Assembly (NCBI RefSeq): GCF_021735925.1
Contig: NZ_WMEA01000001.1
Coordinates: 1,181,001-1,245,000, forward strand
DNA: 64,000 nt
Direction of reading: 5' to 3'
DNA from: Loktanella sp. M215
GTDB taxonomy: Bacteria > Pseudomonadota > Alphaproteobacteria > Rhodobacterales > Rhodobacteraceae
Shown: positions 8,153-17,001 of the stretch, in pieces
Numbering within the stretch: the stretch's first letter is position 1
Layout: the number at the start of each line of letters is the position of its first letter
Position numbers and translations under genes: made by a program
The notes under the pieces: generated by a model
Database searches by the model: none
What the model saw: the letters and a program-made list of their open reading frames with translations, nothing else
What the model was told of the DNA's origin: nothing

Positions 8153-9598
8153 ATGAGTATCTCGCAATCCCTGACGAACGCATTGAGCGGCCTGACCGCC
8201 AACGCCCGCATGGCGGAAGTCGTCTCCTCGAACCTGTCCAACGCGCTGACCGACGGCTACGGCCGCCGGTCGGTCGAACTGTCGGCGCAGACCATCGGCG
8301 GGTCCAGCGCGGGCGTAAAGGTGGACGGGATCCAGCGTCACGTGGATCGCGGCCTGATGTCGGAACGCAGGCTTGCGGATGCAGGGATGGCCAGTGCGGA
8401 CCGGACCGCTGCGACGCTGACCAAGGTCGAGGCGGCCTTCAGCCCGCCGGACGATCCGTCCGGGCTGGGCGGGCGTCTGGTGGCGCTTGAAACGGCGATG
8501 AATGCCGCTGCCGCGGATCCGGCATCCGACCAGCGGCTGGGACTGGTCCTGACGCGGCTGAACGAAGTGACGACGACGCTGTCACAAGCGGCCCGCACCG
8601 TGCAGTCCCTGCGCCAACAGGCGGATGCAGACGTCGGGCGCGATGTGGCGACGCTGAATGCCTCGTTGCAGCAGGTCGAACGGCTGAACGCGGACATTTC
8701 CAGAATGGGCACGCTGGGGCAGGATCCCTCTGCGCTGATGGACCAGCGCCAGCAGGTCATCGACCGGATCGGCACGATCGTCCCCATCCGGGAGGTCCAG
8801 CAACCGCAGGGCAAGGTGGCGCTCTGGACCACCAGCGGCGCGCAATTGCTGGACGGCAAAGCCGCGCAGATCGGCTTTGCCACGACGCCGACGATCACGG
8901 CCGACATGACCCTTGCGAGTGGCGGGCTGCAGGGCCTGACACTCAACGGACTCTCCGCCGGACCGAATGGTTTGGGTCGGTTGGCGGGCGGATCGCTTGG
9001 TGCCTCTCTTGCGCTGCGCGACGACCAACTGGTGACGGCGCAGACCGGACTTGATCAGGTCGCGGCCGATCTAATCACGCGGTTTGCCGATCCGGCGGTC
9101 GATCCGACGCTCGCGGCGGGCGATCCGGGCCTGCTGACCGATCGTGGAGCGGCCCACGATCCTGCCGACATCGTCGGCCTGTCACAACGAATCAGTGTCA
9201 ATGCGTCCGTCGATCCGGGGCGTGGCGGCGCCTTGTCGCGGCTGCGTGACGGGGTGCAGGCCACTGCCGCGGGTGCGATCGGTCAGTCAGCGCAACTCAA
9301 CCGGTTTTCCGACGCGCTGCAGGCGCAGCGTTCCATCGACCCGGCCATCGTGTCAGGCTCGGCCCTTGGACAGGTCTCGCGCGTGGCGGATCTGTTCGCG
9401 ACCGCACGGTTGAACGGCGAGCAGGCACAGGGGTTTGCCGCAGCCCGCCACGACAGCCTGAAAGCGGCTGAACTGGCCACCGGTGTGGACAGCGACGCGG
9501 AATTGCAGACGCTGCTGCGGGTTGAACAGGCCTATGCCGCGAACGCCAAGGTGCTGGACACGATCCAGTCTCTCATTCAACGCTTGATGGAGATCTAG
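8153..9598 (+). CDS. flgK: flagellar hook-associated protein 1 FlgK
   Basis: First hook-filament junction protein, 481 residues. The N-terminal signature is LTANARMAEVVSSNLSNALT with a Gly-rich turn DGYGRRSVEL. The C-terminus ends in the axial helix LQTLLRVEQAYAANAKVLDT. The middle is mostly helical with Ala/Gln repeats. It is somewhat shorter than the enteric protein (about 547 residues), as is usual in this order. It lies between flgE and flgL; the filament subunit that assembles on it is encoded at 32351-33616. Confidence 0.93.
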   Translation: MSISQSLTNALSGLTANARMAEVVSSNLSNALTDGYGRRSVELSAQTIGGSSAGVKVDGIQRHVDRGLMSERRLADAGMASADRTAATLTKVEAAFSPPDDPSGLGGRLVALETAMNAAAADPASDQRLGLVLTRLNEVTTTLSQAARTVQSLRQQADADVGRDVATLNASLQQVERLNADISRMGTLGQDPSALMDQRQQVIDRIGTIVPIREVQQPQGKVALWTTSGAQLLDGKAAQIGFATTPTITADMTLASGGLQGLTLNGLSAGPNGLGRLAGGSLGASLALRDDQLVTAQTGLDQVAADLITRFADPAVDPTLAAGDPGLLTDRGAAHDPADIVGLSQRISVNASVDPGRGGALSRLRDGVQATAAGAIGQSAQLNRFSDALQAQRSIDPAIVSGSALGQVSRVADLFATARLNGEQAQGFAAARHDSLKAAELATGVDSDAELQTLLRVEQAYAANAKVLDTIQSLIQRLMEI

Positions 9599-9601
9599 GC
9601 C

Positions 9602-10609
9602 ATGAGCTTTCAGTCGATCGGCGACCTGTCGCAACATTTTCAAAGCCTGCGTCAAGGCAGTGCCATCAAGACCCGGATGAACACCCTGACGCAAGAGCTG
9701 TCGTCGGGACGCATTGCGGACCTGTCGTCGCATCTGCAGGGCAATATCGGCCAGCTGGCGGTCTTGGACCGCGAAATCGCCGTGATCGACGGGTTCGATC
9801 TGACGGCCGGGCAATTGCAGCAACAATTGGCACAGAAACAAATCGTGCTGTCGCGGATGACGACGGAACAGATCGACCTTGCCACACAGCAGCTGGGCAT
9901 CTCGTCCTCCTCCAGCGACACGGAAATTCGTGCGGCCGAAGCGGCGGGGCGGGCAGGGTTCGATGCCTTTGCCGACCTGCTGAATGCCCGTTTGGGCGAT
10001 CGGTCCCTTTTTGCAGGCGCGGCGGTGGACCGACCGGCCGTGGCCAGTGGGGCGGACATGCTGGCCGACATCCTGACGTCGATCGGAGGCGCTACGGATG
10101 CAGCGTCGATCACCGCGTCCATCGACGCCTGGTTCGACGATCCCGCCGGCGGCTTTGTGACACTGGGCTACACCGGCGATACGGGTCCCGCGCCGACCCA
10201 GCGGGTGGGCTCTCAGGATGTGCTGACACTGACGGGACGCGCGGATGATCAGGGATTTCGCGACATGCTGAAGGCGGCGGCGTTGACCGCGGTCAGCGAC
10301 GCGCTCTCGGGCACGTTGGACAAGCCGACCCGCGCGGCCCTGATGCGCACCGGCGCCGAGCGGGGCTTTGGCGCGGCCAAAGCCGTGACGGCCATCGCGG
10401 CGCGAATCGGCGAGGAAGAGCAGCGCCTGGACGAAGGCGCGACCCGCAGGACGGCCCAGCGCACAACCTTTGCGACCGCGCGCAACGCGCTTGTCACGGC
10501 GGATCCCTTCGACACGGCCACCTTGTTGCAAAGCGTCCAGCAACAACTGGAGCTGCACTACACCGCAACCGCGCGCCTGTCGCGCCTGAGCCTGGCGAAT
10601 TACCTGTGA
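9602..10609 (+). CDS. flgL: flagellar hook-associated protein FlgL
   Basis: Second hook-filament junction protein, 335 residues, flagellin-like at its N-terminus (MNTLTQELSSGRIADLSSHL) with the C-terminal helical return ending in LSRLSLANYL. It follows flgK by 3 bp, and its stop overlaps the GTG start of flgI. Divergent alphaproteobacterial FlgL proteins are hard to align, so the call rests on both terminal helices and on gene order. Confidence 0.85.
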   Translation: MSFQSIGDLSQHFQSLRQGSAIKTRMNTLTQELSSGRIADLSSHLQGNIGQLAVLDREIAVIDGFDLTAGQLQQQLAQKQIVLSRMTTEQIDLATQQLGISSSSSDTEIRAAEAAGRAGFDAFADLLNARLGDRSLFAGAAVDRPAVASGADMLADILTSIGGATDAASITASIDAWFDDPAGGFVTLGYTGDTGPAPTQRVGSQDVLTLTGRADDQGFRDMLKAAALTAVSDALSGTLDKPTRAALMRTGAERGFGAAKAVTAIAARIGEEEQRLDEGATRRTAQRTTFATARNALVTADPFDTATLLQSVQQQLELHYTATARLSRLSLANYL

Positions 10610-11712
10610 TATTACGCGTGCTGACCTTGGCCATCGGCGCGCTGCTGCTGCCGCATATGGCGACCGCTGCGCCGATCCGGTTGAAGGATCTGGTCGAATT
10701 CGACGGAGTGCGCACCAACGATCTGGTGGGCTACGGTCTGGTCGTGGGCCTCAACGGGACCGGCGACGGCCTGCGCAATTCGCCCTTCACCGAAGAGATC
10801 ATGACCAATATCCTGGAACGGCTCGGGGTGAATGTGACCGGAGAGCAGTTCAGGCCCAAGAACGTGGCAGCCGTCTTGGTCACGGCCAGCCTGCCGCCCT
10901 TTTCGCGGGCCGGCAGCCCGGTCGACGTGACGGTGTCTGCCATCGGGGACGCCAACAGCCTGCTGGGCGGCACGCTGATCATGACGCCGCTCAACGCGGC
11001 GGACGGTGACATCTATGCGGTGGCACAGGGCACGATCATCGCCGGTGGCGTCTCGGTCAAGGGTGAGGGGGCGAGCGTCACGCAGGGTGTGCCGACGGCG
11101 GGAGTAATTCCGTCGGGTGCGACGGCTGAACGCGAGGTCGACTTCGACTTCGGATCGCTCACATCGCTGCGGCTGGCGTTGCGGACGCCGGATTTCACCA
11201 CGGCCGGCCGTATCGAAGCCGTGATCAACAAGGATTTCGGGCGGCCGGTGGCGCGGATGATGGATTCCGGCACGGTTTATCTTGATATTTCCGCCACGCA
11301 TATGCCGTCCCCGGCCCATGCATTGGGGCGGATCGAAAATCTGATGGTCGAACCCGAACGGAGGGCCAGAGTCGTCGTCGACCAGGCGTCCGGCACGATC
11401 GTCATGGGTGACGACGTGCGGATCAGCCGTGTGGCCGTCAGTCAGGGCAACCTGACCCTGCGGATCCAGGAAGCGCCGCTGGTGTCGCAGCCCAATCCCT
11501 TCGCGCCAGGCGAAACGGTCGTGGTGCCAAGAACAAATGTCGGCATCCAGCAGAATCCGGGAATTGGGCTGGCAGAGGTGCCGGATGGCACGTCCCTTAG
11601 CCAAGTCGTGGCGGGCCTGAACGCGCTGGGCGTCGCACCGCGTGACATGATCGACATCCTGAAAAGCATCAAGGCCAGTGGCGCGCTGCACGCCGAGTTT
11701 ATCGTCCGGTAA
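10606..11712 (+). CDS. flgI: flagellar P-ring protein FlgI
   Basis: P-ring subunit of the basal body, 368 residues from a GTG start overlapping the flgL stop. A Sec signal peptide (about residues 1-22, ending in ATAAP) directs it to the periplasm. The mature part begins with RLKDLVEFDGVRTNDLVGYG and shows GLNGTGDGLRNSPFT, both strongly conserved in FlgI. The C-terminus DMIDILKSIKASGALHAEF is also typical. Partners in this window are FlgA (chaperone, 25953-26369) and FlgH (L ring, 25223-25966). It is the last gene before a clear terminator. Confidence 0.96.
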   Translation: MILRVLTLAIGALLLPHMATAAPIRLKDLVEFDGVRTNDLVGYGLVVGLNGTGDGLRNSPFTEEIMTNILERLGVNVTGEQFRPKNVAAVLVTASLPPFSRAGSPVDVTVSAIGDANSLLGGTLIMTPLNAADGDIYAVAQGTIIAGGVSVKGEGASVTQGVPTAGVIPSGATAEREVDFDFGSLTSLRLALRTPDFTTAGRIEAVINKDFGRPVARMMDSGTVYLDISATHMPSPAHALGRIENLMVEPERRARVVVDQASGTIVMGDDVRISRVAVSQGNLTLRIQEAPLVSQPNPFAPGETVVVPRTNVGIQQNPGIGLAEVPDGTSLSQVVAGLNALGVAPRDMIDILKSIKASGALHAEFIVR

Positions 11713-11738
11713 CCGATGGCAAACGGCACGCGAAAGAA

Positions 11739-11772
11739 GGCGGGTGGTGCGCGGCACCGCCCGCCGTTTTTT
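11739..11772 (+). terminator. intrinsic terminator after flgI
   Basis: A 12-bp stem (GGCGGGTGGTGC with GCACCGCCCGCC, one wobble pair) closes a 3-base loop and is followed by six T. It sits 26 bp after the flgI stop and ends the flgEKLI unit. Confidence 0.85.
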
Positions 11773-12152
11773 ATGTGTCGTGAGGCCAGCGCCGGCGTCA
11801 CGACCTGCCTTGCTCAACCTTGGGTCGGGTGTGTCCGGGCGACGCGCCGCCCGGTGGCGCGGCGGCGCCTTCGACGCCAAATGAAGGGTGTGTCGTCGGA
11901 CACCATGCCAGGATCTTTGCAGCACCGGGCCTTGCGGATCGCGGGGCTGAAGAGAGAGATCTGTTGGGTGCCTTAGACGTGCGGTCGGGTGTCGTCTGTC
12001 GGGGCTGAATATCGCGGGAAGAGGCGCCGCTGCTTTGCCGGTGGCAGGCTGTGTCCCGTTTGTTGCCTGTTCAGTAAAGATACCGCGGCGGGCGCTATTC
12101 GCCACCTGTGGTGGGCCGTTCAGAACTTGTCTCATTCCGAACAATCGTAGCG
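11773..12152. other. non-coding stretch between convergent flgI and fliP
   Basis: About 380 bp between the flgI terminator and the fliP stop. Short open frames exist on both strands, but none has a ribosome site or a recognisable product. I see no RNA gene, repeat or transposon remnant. Confidence 0.5.
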
Positions 12153-12896
12153 TCAGCCGCCGGTGTATCCGCGCACCAGGCTGGCGGCGACAAGGGACCA
12201 TCCGTCCGCGACGACGAAGAAGGCCAGCTTGAACGGGAGCGACACGATGGCTGGCGGCACCATCATCATGCCCATCGACATCAGCACAGCTGCGACGATC
12301 AGATCGATGATCAGGAAGGGCAGGAAAATCAGGAACCCGACCTGAAAGGCGCGTGCGATTTCCGACAGCAGGAAAGACGGCACGATCACGGACAGCGGCG
12401 CATCTTCGGCCGTGACTTGCGGATCAAGACCCGGGCGCAGGCTGGCGAGATCGGAAAGAGTGTCAGGGTCGACGCGTGCGATCATGAAGGTGCGGAACGG
12501 CGCGATCGTCAGGTTGAAGCCTTCCTCGATCTGGACCGACCCTTCCATCAGGGGGGCGATTCCGTCCGTGTAGGCGGCCGTAAACACAGGCTCCATCACG
12601 AAATAGGTCAGAAACAGCGCGAGGCTGACCATCAGCATGTTGGGCGGCGATTGCTGCAGGCCGATGGCCTGCCGCAGGATCGCAAGGACCGTCACGATGA
12701 ACGGAAAACAGGTCACGGTGATCGCGATGCCGGGTGCGAGGCTTAGCACCGTGATCAGTGCGATCAACTGGATCGACCGGGTGGCAAGTGCGCCGTCTCC
12801 GCCCAGATCGAGTGTGACCTGCTGCGCCGCGGCCGGTGTGGCCAGCAAAAGCGCGGCGACGGCGCAGAGCGCCACAGTCGCCAGCAATCTTGCCAT
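12153..12896 (-). CDS. fliP: flagellar type III export gate protein FliP
   Basis: Core subunit of the FliP-FliQ-FliR export channel. There are 247 residues from the ATG at 12896, one base after the fliN stop; an upstream GTG at 12911 would add five residues. A cleavable signal peptide (about residues 1-25, ending in AAAQQ) precedes four membrane helices. Family hallmarks are the segment FPFIVTVLAILRQAIGLQQS with PPNMLMVSLALFLT after it, and the C-terminal LPFLIIDLIVAAVLMSMGMM. FliQ and FliR are encoded elsewhere in the window. It is the last gene of fliF-fliH-fliN-fliP. Confidence 0.95.
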   Translation of the reverse strand: MARLLATVALCAVAALLLATPAAAQQVTLDLGGDGALATRSIQLIALITVLSLAPGIAITVTCFPFIVTVLAILRQAIGLQQSPPNMLMVSLALFLTYFVMEPVFTAAYTDGIAPLMEGSVQIEEGFNLTIAPFRTFMIARVDPDTLSDLASLRPGLDPQVTAEDAPLSVIVPSFLLSEIARAFQVGFLIFLPFLIIDLIVAAVLMSMGMMMVPPAIVSLPFKLAFFVVADGWSLVAASLVRGYTGG

Positions 12897-12897
12897 G

Positions 12898-13182
12898 TTA
12901 CGCAAGATCACGGGCGTCGCTGATGACCTCGGTCAGGCGCACGGCCAGTTGCCCTGCGTCGGCGCCTTCCAGTTCCTGCAATTCGCCACGGGCGATCAGC
13001 TTGTCGCCGACGTAGATCTCAACCGGGTCGTCAATGCGCCGGTCCAGCGTGAGGACGGCGCTTTGGCTGAGATTGAGCAGGTCCTGAACCAGGGGGCGGG
13101 CCTTGCCGACCGACACCATGACCTCGATCGGGATCTGTTGCAAAAGCCGTGTGCCGCGCGGCGTGGTGGTCATGTCATCCAT
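12898..13182 (-). CDS. fliN: flagellar motor switch protein FliN
   Basis: C-ring subunit of 94 residues, consisting of the SpoA/FliN domain: IPIEVMVSVGKARPLVQDLL, then VLTLDRRIDDPVEIYVGDKLIARGE split over the next strands. FliN cooperates with FliM and FliG in torque generation and switching; neither of those genes is in the window. It overlaps the end of the fliH-like gene by 8 bp and is followed one base later by fliP, so the order is tightly coupled. Confidence 0.9.
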   Translation of the reverse strand: MDDMTTTPRGTRLLQQIPIEVMVSVGKARPLVQDLLNLSQSAVLTLDRRIDDPVEIYVGDKLIARGELQELEGADAGQLAVRLTEVISDARDLA

Positions 13183-13741
13183 GGGATCTGCTTTCTGTGA
13201 TGTGGTCGAAGAGGGCGGAGAGGCTGTTTGACAGGTCCGCCAGCAGGGCGTCGTGATCGAGCGCCGTCTCGGCCGTGGGACCGTCGATCATCGCGGTGTG
13301 CGGCGACAGGGCGCTGTTCGCCTCGAGCGTCAGCAGCGTGGCGAGTTGGTCCGGCAGCACGTTGCTGATGGCCGCGACCTGCGTGGGGTGGAGCGTCACG
13401 CGAAAGGGCTGGGAAATGTCGGTCTTTGCGGCGGCCAGCAGGCGCGAGACGACGTGGGCGGGAAACCCGTCCGCCAGTGCCGCGGGGAGGATCCGGTTCA
13501 CGAGGTTGCGAAACAACGGCGCGAGGCCCGCAAGAAGGTGCAGCCGCGCTTCTGCAAAGCCGAAGGTGATGTCGCTCAGCGCCTGGATCGTCTCTTGTGA
13601 CAGTTGAGACTGGGTGCGGGCGCAGTCCGCAAGGGCCGCTGCATGGCCCGCGTCGTAGCCGTCCTGCCAATCGGGATTGATCTGCGGTTCCTTGGCCGCA
13701 GTGGGATTGGCGAAGTCTTCGAGAGCGAACATCACGGCCAT
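13175..13741 (-). CDS. fliH: FliH-like flagellar export ATPase regulator
   Basis: 188-residue protein at the fliH position in the fliF operon. The N-terminus contains QDGYDAGHAAALADC, resembling the Gly-containing helix of FliH. The C-terminal part (PFRVTLHPTQVAAISNVLP) resembles the FliH/HrpE globular domain. FliH binds the FliI ATPase (29321-30664) and links it to the export gate. Sequence conservation is weak, so position between fliF and fliN carries much of the assignment. The ATG follows the fliF stop immediately (TGACATG). Confidence 0.7.
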   Translation of the reverse strand: MAVMFALEDFANPTAAKEPQINPDWQDGYDAGHAAALADCARTQSQLSQETIQALSDITFGFAEARLHLLAGLAPLFRNLVNRILPAALADGFPAHVVSRLLAAAKTDISQPFRVTLHPTQVAAISNVLPDQLATLLTLEANSALSPHTAMIDGPTAETALDHDALLADLSNSLSALFDHITESRSHG

Positions 13742-13742
13742 G

Positions 13743-15335
13743 TCAGGTGTTTTCCTTTTCCGGGGATTCCATCCAGTCCTGCAGGATCTGGACCGTCTCG
13801 ACCTCGCGCTCTGCGATTATCTGGCGCAGACGGGCGACGGCATCGGCTTGCGCAGTGCCGCCGAAACTGCCGCTGTCGTCGGTATTGTCGCTGCCGACCA
13901 TCGGAAAGCCACCGCCGCCAGCCAGCGCCAGGTGGCCGCCGAAGCCGCCAAAGTCGAAATCATCCGGTGGGGGCAGTGCCATGGCTGTCGCGGGGCTGGT
14001 CAGGATGGGACGGACGACGAAAAGACCAAGGATCAGGGCCACGACGGCGGCGACGGCGATCTGGATGATCCGCATCAGGTTCAGCGGCGCCGACAGGAGG
14101 CCAGGCGCGATTGCCGCGGTCCCGAGGTCCGGTTGTGGCCCGAAGGTCATCGCCCGCAGGGTGATCACATCGCCCCGGTCCGGATCCAGACCGACGGCAG
14201 AGGAGACGAGTTCTGTGAGGGCGGTCAGCTCTTCTGGCGTGCGCGGTGTGGCGGTGGTGGTGCCGTCGGGCGCCACGGTGACAGCGTCGTTCACCAGCAC
14301 GGCGACGGTCAGGCGCTTGACCGATCCCGGCGCCTTGGTGATCTGCCGCTCCGTCTGGGACACCTCGTAGTTTGTCAGCGAGCGCGTCTCGTTGCTTTGG
14401 TCCGTACTGGTCCCGCCATCACCGCCGGCTGCGGCGCCATCGGGGACGTTGGAGGCCACGGAGACGTTGTTCTTGCGACTGTCCTGCGCGGAGGAGGTGT
14501 TTTCCGTCACATCGGTGCTGATCGGCACGCGCCCGTCCGGATCGAAGGTCCGCTGCATGATCTGTTCGCTGTCGGTCACGGTGTCGATCGAAATTTCGAC
14601 CACGGCGTTGCCGGGGCCGACGCGGGCGGCGAGCAGACGCTCTGCCCGGTCGCGCAGCACGTCCGCCCGTTCATCGCCCGCAGCCGCGGTCGGCGGCCCG
14701 CCGCCATCCGACAGCAAGCCGCCGGAATCATCGATGATCGCCACATCCGAAGGTTTCAGCCCACTGACCGCGGCGGCGACCAGATATTGAAACGCCTTCA
14801 CCTGCTGCGCCGTCAGCGCGCCAGCGGCAGTGGTCACCGTGACGGCGGCGGTCGGCACGCTGCCGCGCTGGAACGGACGGCCCGCCGGGGTCGAGATATG
14901 GACACGGGCGGCACGCACCGCAGGACTGACAAGGATCGTGCGCGCCAGTTCCCCTTCGCGCGCGCGCCAGTAGGTGGCGTCGAACATCTGGCTGGTCGTG
15001 CCAAAGCCGGAGAGCCCGTCCAGAAGTTCGTAGCCCTGGGCGCCGATCGCGGGCAGTCCTTCGCCGGCCAGCGACATGCGCAGCAGATCCCGCTGATTCG
15101 ATTCGACATAGATGGCCCCGCCGCGCACCTCGTAGATGGCGCCGCGCTGATCGAGGGCGGTGATCACCTCTCCTGCGGCGGCGGGGTCGAGGCCGCCGAA
15201 CAGCAGTGTCAGATCGCGCTGGGATGCGCTGCGGGCCACGAGCAGCACCGCCAGAAACATGGCGACGGTCGCGCCGATCACGACGATCTGGCGGCGCGCG
15301 TTCAGCGAAGTCCAGACAGATAGCAGGCCTTGCAC
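13743..15335 (-). CDS. fliF: flagellar MS-ring protein FliF
   Basis: MS-ring subunit, 530 residues, the base of the flagellum in the inner membrane. The first membrane helix is at about residues 18-38 (IVVIGATVAMFLAVLLVAR). Two ring-building domains follow (LLFGGLDPAAAGEVITALDQ; ATYWRAREGELARTILVSPA; ARVHISTP, all typical). A second membrane helix lies near residue 430 (IIQIAVAAVVALILGLFVV), and the cytoplasmic C-terminal tail should bind FliG. It opens fliF-fliH-fliN-fliP and faces fliL across a 123-bp divergent promoter region with a CtrA-like box. Confidence 0.95.
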   Translation of the reverse strand: MQGLLSVWTSLNARRQIVVIGATVAMFLAVLLVARSASQRDLTLLFGGLDPAAAGEVITALDQRGAIYEVRGGAIYVESNQRDLLRMSLAGEGLPAIGAQGYELLDGLSGFGTTSQMFDATYWRAREGELARTILVSPAVRAARVHISTPAGRPFQRGSVPTAAVTVTTAAGALTAQQVKAFQYLVAAAVSGLKPSDVAIIDDSGGLLSDGGGPPTAAAGDERADVLRDRAERLLAARVGPGNAVVEISIDTVTDSEQIMQRTFDPDGRVPISTDVTENTSSAQDSRKNNVSVASNVPDGAAAGGDGGTSTDQSNETRSLTNYEVSQTERQITKAPGSVKRLTVAVLVNDAVTVAPDGTTTATPRTPEELTALTELVSSAVGLDPDRGDVITLRAMTFGPQPDLGTAAIAPGLLSAPLNLMRIIQIAVAAVVALILGLFVVRPILTSPATAMALPPPDDFDFGGFGGHLALAGGGGFPMVGSDNTDDSGSFGGTAQADAVARLRQIIAEREVETVQILQDWMESPEKENT

Positions 15336-15393
15336 AAGGATTCTCCGATCAGGCGGGCTTCTGCCCGGTCAGACCGTTTTTGGGGGAACAGAC

Positions 15394-15408
15394 TTAACAA
15401 TCGGTTAG
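15394..15408. promoter_or_regulatory. candidate CtrA site between fliF and fliL
   Basis: TTAA-N7-TTAG, one base off the CtrA consensus and with exact 7-bp spacing. It is centred in the divergent region, 59 bp from the fliF start and 50 bp from the fliL start. A GATTC (GANTC methylation motif) is at 15339-15343. Confidence 0.5.
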
Positions 15409-15458
15409 GGCTTGTCGGTTTATGCAGGCTGCAACGCGAATTTATGAACGGATGCGCC

Positions 15459-15959
15459 ATGACTGCCGTCGCTGACGAAGAGGTACTGCCGAAGAAGTCG
15501 AAAATGCCCCTGTTTCTGGGGCTCGTTCTTGCTCTTGCCGGTGGGGGTGCCGGATTCTTTGCCATCACCTCCGGCATGATCGGCGGCAGCGGCGATCATG
15601 GGGACGCGGCCGAGTCGGAACACGCCGGCGCAGCGAGCGACCACGCAGCGGATGCAACGGCCGTGCCGGTTGCTTTCGTGCCGCTGGAACCGATGGTGAT
15701 CTCGCTGCAGGGCCCCCAGAAATATCTGCGTTTCACGGCACAGGTCGAAGTGGCGCCTGCAGCGCAGGCCGAGGTCACGGCGGTGGTGCCGCGGATCGTC
15801 GATGTGCTGAACGGCTATTTGCGCGCGGTGGATGCGGTGGAACTGGCCGACCCTGCGGCCCTGATGCGTCTGCGCGCACAAATGCTGCGTCGGGTGCAGG
15901 TCGTGGCGGGCGCGGACAATGTCCGGGATCTGCTGATCATGGAATTCGTACTGAACTAG
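15459..15959 (+). CDS. fliL: flagellar basal-body-associated protein FliL (copy 1)
   Basis: Inner-membrane protein that associates with the stator, 166 residues. A short cytoplasmic tail (LPKKSKM) precedes one membrane helix (PLFLGLVLALAGGGAGFFAI). A low-complexity His/Asp/Ala linker follows, then the periplasmic FliL domain (VPLEPMVISLQ to LLIMEFVLN). Another in-frame ATG lies at 15444; 15459 was chosen because it gives the usual short tail. A second, divergent FliL-family gene is at 24672-25205. Downstream genes are an unknown membrane protein, motE and motA, matching a stator function. Confidence 0.85.
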   Translation: MTAVADEEVLPKKSKMPLFLGLVLALAGGGAGFFAITSGMIGGSGDHGDAAESEHAGAASDHAADATAVPVAFVPLEPMVISLQGPQKYLRFTAQVEVAPAAQAEVTAVVPRIVDVLNGYLRAVDAVELADPAALMRLRAQMLRRVQVVAGADNVRDLLIMEFVLN

Positions 15960-15968
15960 AAAGGTCAG

Positions 15969-16328
15969 ATGATGAGCTTCATTGCCGATATTCTGCTGGT
16001 GGCGGGTGCGCTGGGTGCAGGACTGTACTGTCACGTGCTGTCGCGGCGGCTGCGCAATTTTACCGACCTTGAAAAAGGTGTTGGAGGAGCTGTCGCGATG
16101 CTGAGTGCGCAGGTCGACGACCTGTCGAAATCCGTCCAAGCCGCGCAGGTCACGGCCAGGGGGTCAGTGGCCACGTTGAGCGAGGTGAGCGACCGCGCCG
16201 AAAAGGCGGCGCGCCAGCTGGAGCTACTGGTTGCATCGTTGCACGATCTGCCGGCCGAGGCGCCCGCACCGGCGCCACCGAATCCGTTCTTCGTGCGTCA
16301 GAACCGTGAGCAGGAGAAGCGGCAATGA
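15969..16328 (+). CDS. small membrane protein of unknown function in the stator operon
   Basis: A 119-residue protein with one N-terminal membrane helix (ADILLVAGALGAGLYCHVLS), then a predicted coiled coil (AVAMLSAQVDDLSKSVQAAQ and SDRAEKAARQLELLVASLHD), then a Pro-rich tail. No enzyme motif is seen. It sits 9 bp after fliL and overlaps motE by 4 bp, so it is translated with stator-related proteins. A structural or assembly role at the motor is inferred. I do not recognise a named family. Confidence 0.75.
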   Translation: MMSFIADILLVAGALGAGLYCHVLSRRLRNFTDLEKGVGGAVAMLSAQVDDLSKSVQAAQVTARGSVATLSEVSDRAEKAARQLELLVASLHDLPAEAPAPAPPNPFFVRQNREQEKRQ

Positions 16329-16915
16329 CCCGTCGGGCGCGCCGTGGCAAGGGCACGCTGCATGTGATCGGTGGCCTTCTGGTCCTCTCCGGTGTCATCC
16401 GCGCGACAACCGCGGGGCAGGCCTGGGCCGCAGGGCAGCCGGATCATGCCATGGATCCGCCACCGGCCGAAGTCGCGGCGGCAGCGCCAGGCGCTGACGT
16501 GCCGGGGGCCGACAACCCCATGCTTCTGGACGCCTTCAAGAAGCGGGAGGCCCGAATCGCCGAACGCGAGCGGCAGATGGAAGAGCGGATGCAGGCCCTG
16601 CAGCTGGCCGAGCGCGCGGCGTCGGAACGTCTGGCCGCGATGACGGCGGCCGAGGATTCGCTGAAATCGACGATGGCGCTGGCCGATGTCGCCGCCGAGA
16701 CGGATATCCAGAAGCTGGTAGCGGTCTACGAGAACATGAAGCCGAAGGAGGCCGCAGCCCTCTTCTCGCAGATGACACCGGACTTTGCGGCGGGATTTCT
16801 GGGCCTGATGAGTCCCCAGGTCTCGGCCCAGATCATGGCGCAGGTCAGCCCGGAGACAGCCTATTCGATCAGTGTGGTGCTCGCAGGCCGAAATGCCGGT
16901 GTGCCGACGGAATGA
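16325..16915 (+). CDS. motE: MotE-like periplasmic stator chaperone
   Basis: 196 residues with an N-terminal signal/anchor helix (LHVIGGLLVLSGVIRATTAG) and an Ala/Pro-rich linker. A coiled coil follows (EARIAERERQMEERMQALQL), then a C-terminal MgtE-N-like domain with KLVAVYENMKPKEAAALFSQ and MAQVSPETAYSISVVLAGRN. This arrangement matches MotE, which in Sinorhizobium protects the periplasmic MotC. It overlaps the preceding gene by 4 bp and lies 86 bp upstream of motA. Confidence 0.75.
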   Translation: MTRRARRGKGTLHVIGGLLVLSGVIRATTAGQAWAAGQPDHAMDPPPAEVAAAAPGADVPGADNPMLLDAFKKREARIAERERQMEERMQALQLAERAASERLAAMTAAEDSLKSTMALADVAAETDIQKLVAVYENMKPKEAAALFSQMTPDFAAGFLGLMSPQVSAQIMAQVSPETAYSISVVLAGRNAGVPTE

Positions 16916-17001
16916 TGGACAGTCTTCCTTAATCCCTTTGCGCCATACCGGATGCAGGGGTGACAAGATCGCCCCCTTACTTCTCTAAAAGGAATGACGG
17001 C

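Noticed and set aside
11716..12152. Small genes between flgI and fliP
   Set aside because: Short Arg-rich frames without ribosome sites; the first begins before the flgI terminator.
13677..15323. Long open frame opposite fliF (548 codons)
   Set aside because: Antisense shadow of fliF with no recognisable protein features.
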